Positions 1-7,925 of a stretch of 17,682 nucleotides of DNA are shown here, piece by piece. The notes below the pieces were generated by a model. The model was not told where the DNA came from. It did not search any database and was given only the letters and a program-made list of their open reading frames with translations. The stretch comes from DAOTUL01 sp034437435 (GTDB taxonomy: Bacteria; Chloroflexota; Anaerolineae; Aggregatilineales; Phototrophicaceae), in NCBI GenBank assembly GCA_964417785.1, contig CAYQJO010000077.1:1-17682 (forward strand), read 5' to 3'. How positions within the stretch are numbered: the first letter of the stretch is position 1; each line of letters opens with the position of its first letter. Made by a program: the position numbers and the translations under genes.

Positions 1-2412
1 TCACCGCTTTAGCAGCGTGTAGATGCGGTTGAGCAGCACGCGCTCGCGGATGCTGATGCTGGCGATCATCAGGCACAGCGCAAACATGGAGACGATCAGC
101 GCCATGATCTCCGCCGGCGGCCACCAGAACTCGAAAATCTCCGGCATCAAACTGGCAACGAACACCGCCCCACCGGTCAGCACGGATGTCACTACGAATC
201 CGCGCAGCCCTTGCAGAATCGTGCGCGGGTGCAGGAGATCAATCCCAAAGATGTGCCACGCCACCATCAACCCGTAGAGGATGGCAAAGGTCGTCACGGC
301 ACTGCGAGCGATATTCACGTCGCCGTTGGTGTAGGCGTAGGTGATCAAGTACACAATCGCCAGCCCCACCGAGCCGATAAACCCGCTGGTGAGAATGTAG
401 TCGATCACGTCATCGCGGAAGCTCTTGATGAACTTCGGACGCACCACCCCCAGCGCCATCAATCCCGCCGGGACATTGACCGTGCCGAATGCCGCCCAAC
501 TGATCTGGACCGGCGTGATCGGGAACGGCAGCGACATCAGCAGCACAAAGATGAACAAGAGCGTGTTGAACATGTTCTTGGTCAGGAACATCTTGGTCGT
601 GCCGTAGATGGTCTGGGTGATCTCCACACCCTGGTTGAACGCCAGCGGCAGCGTGGACATGGCGTTGTTCAACAGCACAATATCGGCCACATCCTTGCTG
701 ATCTGCGCCCCGTCGTTCATGGCAATGGCGAGATTGGCCTCCTTCAATGCCGGGACATCGTTCACGCCATCGCCGACCATCGCCACATATTCGCCGCTCT
801 CCTTCAGCGCATGGATGATACGCCGCTTGGTCGTCGGTTCCACGCGGGCGAAGACATCCGCCGACTGCACGACCTGCACCAGTTCGGCATCATCCATCTG
901 CTTGATCTGATTGCCGGTATAGCAAACATCGGTGGCAAGACCGGCACGCTGTGCAATCGCCCGCACCGTCTCCAGGTTATCGCCGGAAATAACCTTGAGT
1001 CCCACACCCAGGGTGCGGAATGCCTGCAACGTGGAACGGATGTCGTCGCGTATCTGGTCGCTGATGACGATCAACGCCAGCGGTTCCACACTCCCGGCGA
1101 TGCTCTCATCCTCAAGCAGAGTCCGGGAGCGGGCGAACACCAGCACACGCAGCCCCCGCCGCGATAAACGGCGCACCGGTTCCATATAATCATGCGTCTC
1201 ACCCAGGATGCGCTCCGGCGCACCCAGGACCAGCGTTTCATCCGACAGCACAATTGCGCCCCACTTGCGCCGCGAGTTAAACGGAATCTCACGCTGCTTG
1301 CGCGGGATGCGCCGGGGACGATCATCGCGCCACACACGGCGGGCAATCGCCCCGGCAGTGCTGTTTTTTACCGACAAATTGTTGGTATACACCCACAGAT
1401 CATCTTCGATTGCCTGTTCGGTATGGCCGCCCAACGGGATGATTTTGGTCACACTCAGCCGGTTCAGCGTCATGGTGCCAGTTTTATCGAAGCACAACAC
1501 CGACACATTCGCCATCGACTCGACCGCGTTGATCCGCTGGATGAGTGTCTGGTGGCGGCTCATCTTCACCGCGCCGACGGTCAGTGCCAGGATAACGGTC
1601 AGAATCAGACCCTGGGCGACCAGACTGGTGACGAATACGACGGTGTTACGCACCACATCCAGGAAAGGAATGCCGTTGACGTAGCCGTTAATCATCACCA
1701 TCGGCCCCATGACGAACAGAATCAGCAGCGCCAGTTTGACGATGGTGGCGATGCGATACTGCGTCGGAGTCAATGTATTCTTATACACCTTAGCAATGGC
1801 CGAAAGCCGGTTGACCGTACTCTGACGGCCTACCTGAGTCGCCACCATCACGCCTTTGCCAGCGATGCAGAATGAGCCAGAGTAGACACGATCTTCGACC
1901 GACTTGTACACCGCGTCGGATTCGCCCGTCAGGTGCGATTCGTCAATTTCCAGGCTGTCACTGTCGATGATTTCGCCGTCAACGGCGATACGGTCGCCCG
2001 GTTCGATGGCAATTTTGTCGTCCTTGACCACCTCGTGATCGCTGACCGTGACCAGATCGCCATCACGCCAGACTTTCACCCGCTGTGCGGAAATACTCGC
2101 CAGCTTATCCAGCTTACGCTTGGCATTGAGTTCCTGGACCGTACCCATAATGGAGGTGGTCAACACGCTGAAACCGGCGAAGAAGACGGTCGCATAGTCC
2201 TGCGAGAACAACACGATCAACAGCAGGACAAACAACAGGATGTTAAAGACGTTCAGGAGGTTATGGCGGATAATCTGCCAGGTGGTGCGCCCCACACGCG
2301 CTTCAAAGGCATTGACTTCCCCACGCCGGACCCGTTCCGCAACTTCGTCAGTTGTGAGACCACGATAGGTTTTCTGGCGAGAGAACTCTTTAGGTTGGAA
2401 AGTGACGCTCAT
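1..2412 (-). CDS. P-type ATPase (HAD-IC family, Exp7-like uncharacterised subgroup), complete
   Basis: An integral membrane ATP-driven pump of 803 residues. The actuator motif TGES is at 162-165, the phosphorylation motif DKTGT at 309-313 (catalytic Asp309), nucleotide-domain motifs at about 378-400 (FNSRRK, LGAPE), ISGDN at 475-479 and the hinge GDGVND at 547-552. Hydrophobic helices lie near 50-90, 222-285 and 608-790. All catalytic parts are present, so the enzyme should still form a phospho-intermediate. The membrane site is unusual: helix M4 reads VAQGL (265-269) where cation pumps have PEGL, and M6 reads GTVNVPAG (643-650) where SERCA-type pumps have VTDGLPA. The substrate therefore cannot be inferred. 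The layout resembles the bacterial Exp7-like subgroup. The ATG at 2412 is preceded by AGAGG with 5 nt spacing. A TATACT hexamer (complement of 2448-2453) could be a -10 box but has no convincing -35. The TGA stop is the first triplet of the window. Confidence 0.93.
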   Translation of the reverse strand: MSVTFQPKEFSRQKTYRGLTTDEVAERVRRGEVNAFEARVGRTTWQIIRHNLLNVFNILLFVLLLIVLFSQDYATVFFAGFSVLTTSIMGTVQELNAKRKLDKLASISAQRVKVWRDGDLVTVSDHEVVKDDKIAIEPGDRIAVDGEIIDSDSLEIDESHLTGESDAVYKSVEDRVYSGSFCIAGKGVMVATQVGRQSTVNRLSAIAKVYKNTLTPTQYRIATIVKLALLILFVMGPMVMINGYVNGIPFLDVVRNTVVFVTSLVAQGLILTVILALTVGAVKMSRHQTLIQRINAVESMANVSVLCFDKTGTMTLNRLSVTKIIPLGGHTEQAIEDDLWVYTNNLSVKNSTAGAIARRVWRDDRPRRIPRKQREIPFNSRRKWGAIVLSDETLVLGAPERILGETHDYMEPVRRLSRRGLRVLVFARSRTLLEDESIAGSVEPLALIVISDQIRDDIRSTLQAFRTLGVGLKVISGDNLETVRAIAQRAGLATDVCYTGNQIKQMDDAELVQVVQSADVFARVEPTTKRRIIHALKESGEYVAMVGDGVNDVPALKEANLAIAMNDGAQISKDVADIVLLNNAMSTLPLAFNQGVEITQTIYGTTKMFLTKNMFNTLLFIFVLLMSLPFPITPVQISWAAFGTVNVPAGLMALGVVRPKFIKSFRDDVIDYILTSGFIGSVGLAIVYLITYAYTNGDVNIARSAVTTFAILYGLMVAWHIFGIDLLHPRTILQGLRGFVVTSVLTGGAVFVASLMPEIFEFWWPPAEIMALIVSMFALCLMIASISIRERVLLNRIYTLLKR

Positions 2413-2505
2413 GCACGCCTCTGGCTGATTTTACACAGATTGTCCCCAGTATACCTGTACGTTGTAATCAACATAAGGTTGCATTCGGTACCGGCAAGTG
2501 CCGGA

Positions 2506-2871
2506 TTAGTCCGTCCAGGGTGGTTGTGTGCAGGTGGCAAGTCCGTTGCGGTCGATGACCTGACCGATAAATGCCGCCAGCAGACCCAGACGATGCGATT
2601 GCAGTGCAACACCCAACCGATAGGTCGTCGCTACCGCCAACAGGCCGAAGAGCAGCGACAGCCAACGGGTCGCAAGCTCGGTCCACCCCATCAACTCTCC
2701 GGTAGGGATGGAAATGAGGTAGTGGAGGGGCGGCCAGGACGCCCCCTGATGCACCCGGGTCAACATAGTGGCAATGTCGGGTGGTCCGAAAATGCTGCCG
2801 GTGGAGCGATAGATGTTACGTCCATCCAGTAGATGTCCCCGCGCCCCCAACAGGGCGGCGAGCAGCCAGTA
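2506..2871 (-). pseudogene. Remnant of a GT39/PMT-type membrane glycosyltransferase
   Basis: The open frame here has no ATG start (only a TTG at 2850) and is bounded upstream by TAA (complement of 2872-2874). It encodes about 121 residues that look like the N-terminal third of a GT39/ArnT-type integral membrane glycosyltransferase. It has a helix-like start (YWLLAALLG), then WPPLHYLI (complement of about 2713-2736), then RWLSLLFGLLAVATTYRLG and RLGLLAAF. These match the family's typical HPPLYYLLL...G..E.alR..S.LFGLLAV...Y.LG....R..GLLAA pattern. The acidic pair expected in the first loop (W-x-DE) is not recognisable. The similarity stops abruptly after GLLAAF, and the remaining ten or more transmembrane helices are absent. 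I read it as a decayed, doubly truncated gene. The rest of the 484-bp gap between the ATPase and the aldo/keto reductase (2413-2505 and 2872-2896) shows no other gene. Confidence 0.6.
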
Positions 2872-2896
2872 TTATGTCGCACCCAAATACCAGAAC

Positions 2897-3817
2897 CTAC
2901 AAAGTGATCGCCTGGGGATGATCGTCGCTCACCAGATTGGCAGCACCAGCGTTAGATTCGACCTGTGCGACCGTCTTGCAGCCAGGTATCACGCAGGTGA
3001 CTGCCGGATGTTGCAAGCACCAGGCCAACGCCCATGCTGCCATATCTACGCCTTCCGGCACTTCGTTCTTCTGGATTTCGGCCACCTCTTCCAGACGCGC
3101 CCGGACCTGTTCCTGATCCCGCCGTGACCGTACATCGCTTTCGTCGCTGAACACGGTATCCGGCGAATACTTCCCGCTCAGCAAGCCGCTGGCAAGCGGT
3201 ACCCGCGCCAGCACGCCCAGGTTTTGCTCCTGGCACGATGGAAACACCCGTTCTTCCGGTATTTTGTCCAGCCGGTTATAGATCACCTGGATCACCTCGG
3301 AGTTGACCTTATTGGACTGTGCCGTCTGATGTAGATTGTCGTTGCTGCCGATAGATGTACCCAGATGACGTATCTTACCGGCTTTCACCTGCTCGTTGAG
3401 GGCTTCCCACATTTCGGGGTTATCGAACACCTCGTCCGAGCCGCTGTGGAACTGGTAAATGTCCACGTAGTCGGTTTGCAGTGCTTTCAGCGATTCCTCA
3501 AGCTGCTCGACGACTTCTTTTGCGGTCCAATGGGTGGTGCGGTCGAAGTTGCCATGAAACTTGTGGCCGAACTTGGTGGCAACAATCCAATCTTCACGCT
3601 CACCCTTGATGGCCCGCCCCACCATCTGCTCGGAGAGGTGATCGCCGTAACATTCAGCGGTGTCGATCAAATTGATACCGAGTTCTTTGCCCCGCCGAAA
3701 CATGGCGTCCACTTCCGACTGCTCGAACACCTTGCCCCATTCACCGCCGAACTGCCATGTGCCAATGCCGATCACCGAGACCTTTAACCCGGTACTGCCT
3801 AAAACACGGTATTTCAT
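2897..3817 (-). CDS. Aldo/keto reductase
   Basis: A cytoplasmic NAD(P)H-dependent oxidoreductase with a TIM-barrel fold, 306 residues, probably reducing a carbonyl; the substrate is unknown. The N-terminus (YRVLGSTGLKVSVIGIGTW) is typical of the family. The catalytic tetrad is visible as Asp52 and Tyr57 (LIDTAECYG), Lys82 (ATKFG) and His124 (YQFH). The C-terminal cofactor region contains VIPGCKTVAQVESNAGAANL. I chose the ATG at 3817 because AAAGGAG precedes it by about 10 nt and the family's N-terminus starts there; an in-frame ATG at 3862 would add 15 residues unlike the family. It lies 61 bp behind the beta-propeller gene on the same strand and is probably the last intact gene of that operon. 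The protein ends soon after the cofactor segment, with little C-terminal tail. Confidence 0.93.
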   Translation of the reverse strand: MKYRVLGSTGLKVSVIGIGTWQFGGEWGKVFEQSEVDAMFRRGKELGINLIDTAECYGDHLSEQMVGRAIKGEREDWIVATKFGHKFHGNFDRTTHWTAKEVVEQLEESLKALQTDYVDIYQFHSGSDEVFDNPEMWEALNEQVKAGKIRHLGTSIGSNDNLHQTAQSNKVNSEVIQVIYNRLDKIPEERVFPSCQEQNLGVLARVPLASGLLSGKYSPDTVFSDESDVRSRRDQEQVRARLEEVAEIQKNEVPEGVDMAAWALAWCLQHPAVTCVIPGCKTVAQVESNAGAANLVSDDHPQAITL

Positions 3818-3878
3818 CGAAATTATGCTCCTTTTGTAACGATGCAACCTATGATACCGCATCGGAACACGATTGGAC

Positions 3879-4856
3879 TCAACTGGTCTGGATCACATCC
3901 AGGGCGAAGGGACGCTGTGGCTCGACCCCCGGCAGCACCAGACTGCGCGAGTCGAAATTGGTGACGTAAATCCGTCCGTCATGATAGGCGAGATCACTGG
4001 GGCCGCGAAAGTTGCCTGCGATATAGGTCAGCACACCGTCTTGCACAACACCCACTGCCCGTTGATCCAGGGCCGCCAGGTAGATGGTGCCGTCGGCAGC
4101 AACAGCGACACCATCCAATCCCGGCTTTTCCGCGTCGATACCATCATAAACATACAGCAGGTCTGTCACCTCACCGATACCATAGAGCAGGTCGGTTTCG
4201 GCATCCACAACCAGGATCATATCGCGGGTGGGATCATAGGTCATACCAGTCAGCAGTGCACTTTCTGGTGCAGTCCACCACAGTTCGCCCTGCCCGGTTT
4301 CATCAAAACGCCAGATTTCACGCCGCCCCCGGTCAGCAGCGTACAGCCAACCCTCCGGGCCGAGAGTCAGATCATCCGGTGAGACAAATCCGTCCTCAAT
4401 CGTTGCCCATTCCCTCACACCGTCATCAATGGACCAGATGCGCCCGCCTGATGCACGCGGATTCGAGTCGATACGATCCAGGACATAGACCGTGCCATCG
4501 CTGCTGACTTCAATCGCAGCCACCGAGCCAATGGACTCGCGAGTGTCGTCCAGTTCGATCACCTCGCCGTCACGGATGGACCACACCGCACCAGTATCGT
4601 AACTGCCGGTGTAGACGGTGCCATCGGGGGCGACTGCCACCGCTGCCGGATAAGCATCGTCATCGGGAAGCTGCGCGAACTCCCGGACGGTATAGCCGTC
4701 TTGCAGGCTTTCGGCTACGGAGCGCGGCGCGGAGTTGAGACTCATCAGCACCAGAAACAACGTGATGGCGATGATGAGCATCAACCCACCACCGAAAAGC
4801 AGAACAAATATCAAAACGCGCTGCCCACGCGGCAGCGATTGAATACGTTTTAGCAT
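3879..4856 (-). CDS. Membrane-anchored SMP-30/NHL-like beta-propeller protein
   Basis: A 325-residue protein with one N-terminal hydrophobic segment (about 14-40) behind a short basic stretch (MLKRIQSLPRGQR). This is an uncleaved anchor or signal that would place the rest outside the membrane. The remainder shows repeated beta-propeller blades with the recurring motif DGTVY/DGxIY: APDGTVY, SSDGTVYV, GPEGWLYAAD, AADGTIYLAA and HDGRIYVTN. This resembles SMP-30/gluconolactonase/strictosidine-synthase-like propellers. No catalytic set can be assigned, so enzyme versus binding protein is open. Two ATGs are 6 nt apart (4862 and 4856). AGGA sits 7 nt from the second but only 1 nt from the first, so 4856 is preferred. 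It lies 34 nt behind the DUF429-VOC gene on the same strand. Confidence 0.85.
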   Translation of the reverse strand: MLKRIQSLPRGQRVLIFVLLFGGGLMLIIAITLFLVLMSLNSAPRSVAESLQDGYTVREFAQLPDDDAYPAAVAVAPDGTVYTGSYDTGAVWSIRDGEVIELDDTRESIGSVAAIEVSSDGTVYVLDRIDSNPRASGGRIWSIDDGVREWATIEDGFVSPDDLTLGPEGWLYAADRGRREIWRFDETGQGELWWTAPESALLTGMTYDPTRDMILVVDAETDLLYGIGEVTDLLYVYDGIDAEKPGLDGVAVAADGTIYLAALDQRAVGVVQDGVLTYIAGNFRGPSDLAYHDGRIYVTNFDSRSLVLPGVEPQRPFALDVIQTS

Positions 4857-4890
4857 GGTCATATCCTGTGTTACTCGATAGACGTCCTTA

Positions 4891-5967
4891 TCAGTTCGTA
4901 ATTGGCTGGATTATCTCAACGCGATTGCCAGACGGATCGCGGAACTCAAAACGGTCATACCCCGGAATCGGCACCGACTCCCCGATGGCGATCCCCTCGG
5001 CCTCGAGTCGCGCCCGCCAATATGCCAGATCATCGACCTCGTAGGCGATATGCGATTTGGTAGTCGAGCAGTCGAAGCCGTCTTCAACCCCCACATGCAC
5101 CTGCTGATCGGCCAACGCCAACCAGAACCCACCCCGGCTCCGCAGTGACCCCGGCTTGGGGATTTCCGTCAGACCGAGGACATCGCAGTAAAAACGGCGT
5201 GCCGTCTCAACCTGATCCGGCGGAACAGTGATCTGCACATGGTTAACTCGCTCAATGGCCGGACGCAGGTCCACCTGCGGGTAAACAATCTGCATGGGGA
5301 TACCGTGCGCATCATATTCGGGTGGATCGGGTACCGTGACGAAGTTCCCCAATCGCGCTCCAATCGCCAGTGCCAGCGCATCGACCACATCGTCTTCGAC
5401 CAACGCAACCTGATGACGCTCAAACACCTGGCGCACAATCCGGTCGGCCTCTGGATGATAGCGGCGCAGCACAGCCATTCGATCCACAAACCCCATCGCC
5501 GTTTTCTTGCTGTAGCGCATGGGGCTGCCGGAGAGCGCCCAGAACATCAACTCCGGGTGGCTTTCCAGCAGCTTATGGCGAGCCTGTGGATCGGCGTGCA
5601 TGAGATCGTCCACTGCGTTGATGCCCGGTGTCAGATTCCACACCTGTTTAGAGAACTTCTTGCCCGTCTGCGCCTGATTGATGCGGCAGCCTTCAGCATA
5701 ATCCTCGGCTTTGAGCGCATTCCGCACTGGAACCGAAAACACACTGCTGCCGCGCCGGTCCAGCAGGCGGCGAGCGTCCCGATCGGCGGTGCGACCGCTG
5801 GCCTCCGGCAGGCCGATGGGGATGTCGATCAACGCCAGATCGATATCATGCCCGAAGACCTGCCAGAAGAGCGCGATGTCGGTGAAAAGATCATAAGCAT
5901 AGCGACCATCGTCATACAGTGCGATGCCGATCCAACCCAACAGACAGCCATCTAATCCGAAGTACAT
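4891..5967 (-). CDS. DUF429 domain fused to a VOC (glyoxalase-like) domain
   Basis: A 358-residue soluble protein made of two complete domains. Residues 1-230 are DUF429, an RNase H-like fold of unknown function. They show the family's acidic positions and motifs: Asp6 in GLDG, Asp48 in IDIPIGL, ESHPE at 135-139, EDDVVDALALA at 191-201, and a closing GIPMQIVYP at 222-230. Residues 239-358 form a vicinal-oxygen-chelate domain with VNHVQITV (His243), FYCDVLGL at 259-266, SHIAYEV (His306), FRDPSGNRVEII and Glu351. His, His and Glu sit where a VOC metal site is expected, so it could bind a divalent metal. The frame crosses the junction with no stop and no internal start with a convincing ribosome site. 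Its ATG is 1 nt past the peptidase stop, which indicates translational coupling. The substrate is unknown. Confidence 0.9.
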   Translation of the reverse strand: MYFGLDGCLLGWIGIALYDDGRYAYDLFTDIALFWQVFGHDIDLALIDIPIGLPEASGRTADRDARRLLDRRGSSVFSVPVRNALKAEDYAEGCRINQAQTGKKFSKQVWNLTPGINAVDDLMHADPQARHKLLESHPELMFWALSGSPMRYSKKTAMGFVDRMAVLRRYHPEADRIVRQVFERHQVALVEDDVVDALALAIGARLGNFVTVPDPPEYDAHGIPMQIVYPQVDLRPAIERVNHVQITVPPDQVETARRFYCDVLGLTEIPKPGSLRSRGGFWLALADQQVHVGVEDGFDCSTTKSHIAYEVDDLAYWRARLEAEGIAIGESVPIPGYDRFEFRDPSGNRVEIIQPITN

Positions 5968-5968
5968 A

Positions 5969-7783
5969 TCACACCAGGATACGATAAGCCCAGCGCAACA
6001 TCAATTCCTGGTGTTCGATGCTCTGCTCCATCGCCCGCGAGCCATGACCGGCATCAAACCAGTGAATGGTGATGTCCTTGCCAGCGTCTTTCAACCGTCC
6101 TTCATAGACCTGCATCTGACGTGACGGGCAGCGAGTGTCGTTCTGTCCCTGAATCACCAGCACGGGCGCATTGATGGCGTCAGCGTAGGTGATGGGTGAT
6201 GACGTAGCGTGCTGCTCCGGCAGTTCATCCGGGGTGCCGCCGAACAGCGACCGCTGGTAGCCGCGCAGCGTCTCCGCCTGATCCTCATACATCAGTTTCC
6301 AATCGGCAATGGCGACCTGGGCCATGCCACCAGCCCATAATTCCGGTTTCTTCCCCAACCCCTGCAAGGTGAGATAACCGCCGTAGCTGCCACCGGTCAG
6401 CAGAACGGCATCGGGTTGAGCGACGCCGTTATCGACCAACCATTGATAGGCCGCCGCCATATCGTCGATCTCACGATGACCGAGCATGCCGATGATAGCA
6501 TGTTCAAACTCACGCCCGAATGTCACCGATCCCCGGTAATTGACCGACATCCAGGCGAATCCGTGATCGAGCCATGCCTGGGCCGCCGCGCTGAAGGTCT
6601 CGGTCTGGACCGATGTCGGGCCACCATGAGTGTGCAGGATGGTGGGGAAGGGACCATCGCCCGCCGGAACTGCCAGCCACGCCTGAATGTCGGCGTCGCC
6701 GGTCGATTTAAAGTTGACTGAGCGCCAGGGACGGCTTTCCGGTGTCTCGCCCGCCGCCAGCACCACCCGTTTGCGCTCGCCGGTGGCCGCGTCCAGAGCG
6801 ATCACCTGCGAGGGCGTGGTGGCGTCCTGCCAGTTGACGAAAATCTCGCCACCCATGAAATAGCCGCTGCCATAGGTGCCGCCGGGATGGTCCAATCGGT
6901 GCAGGATACTCTGTTCCAGATCATACACATAAAGCTGGTACTGCGCCTGATGGAAGTATGAGAGCAGAATCCGCTGGCCGTCCTCCGACCATCCCCACGC
7001 GCTGACATCGCCTTCAAGCTGCGGCAGAGGTAGATCAATGCGGTCACCGCTGCGCACATCCCAGATGAGCGGGCGGCTGTAACCGCTGGCATTGCTGGTC
7101 GCCAGCAGGCGGGTATCATTGGCGACCGGTGAGAATCCGACCGGTGAGATGTCGCTATCTGCTTCTTCCAACAGTCCGATTTGCTGCCAGCCGTTGACTT
7201 CCATACGGAACGCTATTACACACTTATCGGTGGTCTGGCTGCGCTCAGTCGTAGTGATGACCGCGTAATCACCATCGTGGGCCAGCATAGGACCGAAGGA
7301 CAGACGTTCGCTGTGATACACCAGCATGGTATCACCGAGAGAATAGTCCTGCGCCTGCGGCATGGTATACATCCTGAAACCATCGGCTCCAGCGGCCAGG
7401 AAACCGAGAACCCGGCTGTTCAGACTCATACCGATGCTGAACGAGGCGTAGGGGGGCATATGGGGCGTGATGTCCTCCGGTTCGCCGCCAGCAAACGGCA
7501 CACGGACGAAATGGCCGATTTCATTTCCCTGTTCGTCATCGTGGTAGTAGATGTATTCGCCATCCGGGCTGATACCGCCAAAGACCACCCCGGCAGGTTT
7601 ATCCGTGATTTGTTTTAGCTCGCCGGTGGTCACATTCCAGGCGTGAAGCTGGTAAATCCCTGATTGGTTGGACACCGCCAGGCCACGTTCCGGACTCTTA
7701 CGGGCAACCTGGGTTGCTATCACCACCGGTACCCGGAATCGCTGTTTCCAGGGTACGTCGCTAGAGAAGTCGGGCATCTTCAT
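5969..7783 (-). CDS. S9 family serine peptidase (prolyl oligopeptidase / acylaminoacyl-peptidase type)
   Basis: A 604-residue cytoplasmic serine peptidase; no signal peptide is seen. The N-terminal part (about 30-340) is a beta-propeller with TolB-like blades (for example ISPDGEYIYYHDDE and WSEDGQRILLS). It normally restricts access to the active site to short peptides. The C-terminal alpha/beta-hydrolase domain (about 355-604) has HTHGGPT at 384-390 for the oxyanion region, nucleophile Ser466 in GGSYGGY, Asp549 in GQNDTRCP and His580 in DAGHGSR, so the triad is complete. The likely role is oligopeptide breakdown. The ATG at 7783 is preceded by GGAG with 6 nt spacing. It is the first gene of the leftward operon, and its TGA is separated by one base from the start of the DUF429-VOC gene. 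Confidence 0.95.
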   Translation of the reverse strand: MKMPDFSSDVPWKQRFRVPVVIATQVARKSPERGLAVSNQSGIYQLHAWNVTTGELKQITDKPAGVVFGGISPDGEYIYYHDDEQGNEIGHFVRVPFAGGEPEDITPHMPPYASFSIGMSLNSRVLGFLAAGADGFRMYTMPQAQDYSLGDTMLVYHSERLSFGPMLAHDGDYAVITTTERSQTTDKCVIAFRMEVNGWQQIGLLEEADSDISPVGFSPVANDTRLLATSNASGYSRPLIWDVRSGDRIDLPLPQLEGDVSAWGWSEDGQRILLSYFHQAQYQLYVYDLEQSILHRLDHPGGTYGSGYFMGGEIFVNWQDATTPSQVIALDAATGERKRVVLAAGETPESRPWRSVNFKSTGDADIQAWLAVPAGDGPFPTILHTHGGPTSVQTETFSAAAQAWLDHGFAWMSVNYRGSVTFGREFEHAIIGMLGHREIDDMAAAYQWLVDNGVAQPDAVLLTGGSYGGYLTLQGLGKKPELWAGGMAQVAIADWKLMYEDQAETLRGYQRSLFGGTPDELPEQHATSSPITYADAINAPVLVIQGQNDTRCPSRQMQVYEGRLKDAGKDITIHWFDAGHGSRAMEQSIEHQELMLRWAYRILV

Positions 7784-7821
7784 GTGAGTCTCCTTTGAAA
7801 CAAGTTTTAAACGATTAAATC

Positions 7822-7849
7822 ATTTTAAACATGAAATCAGATATTGCAA
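7822..7849 (-). promoter_or_regulatory. Candidate promoter of the leftward peptidase operon
   Basis: On the minus strand TTGCAA (7849-7844) and TAAAAT (7827-7822) are separated by 16 nt in an unusually AT-rich stretch, about 38 nt before the peptidase start codon. The -10 box matches 5 of 6 consensus positions and the -35 box 4 of 6. The assignment is by pattern only. Confidence 0.45.
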
Positions 7850-7869
7850 AAAAGTTACACCATTCTTAA

Positions 7870-7899
7870 TTGTCAGGTTGTGCGCTTAGCCCCTATACT
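7870..7899 (+). promoter_or_regulatory. Candidate sigma-70-type promoter for the unknown protein at 7926
   Basis: TTGTCA (7870-7875) and TATACT (7894-7899) are spaced by 18 nt. Each box differs from consensus at one position. Transcription would start near 7906, leaving a leader of about 20 nt before the GTG at 7926. Together with the opposing promoter at 7822-7849 this makes 7784-7925 a divergent control region. Confidence 0.6.
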
Positions 7900-7925
7900 T
7901 GAGAAAAAAGCGGGGGCATTTAACC

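Noticed and set aside
211..1875. Long plus-strand open frames (211-1167 and 1192-1875) opposite the P-type ATPase
   Set aside because: Their products are low-complexity, His/Arg/Gln-rich sequences typical of antisense frames of a GC-rich gene, and the minus-strand frame has all P-type ATPase motifs.
1933..2832. A 299-codon plus-strand frame crossing the ATPase start and the gap
   Set aside because: It is antisense to the ATPase N-terminus and to the GT39 relic, has no recognisable domain and no ribosome site.
7899..7925. TTG start for the unknown protein
   Set aside because: The codon overlaps the -10 box TATACT, so it would lie upstream of the transcript start. The GTG at 7926 has a G-rich ribosome site.
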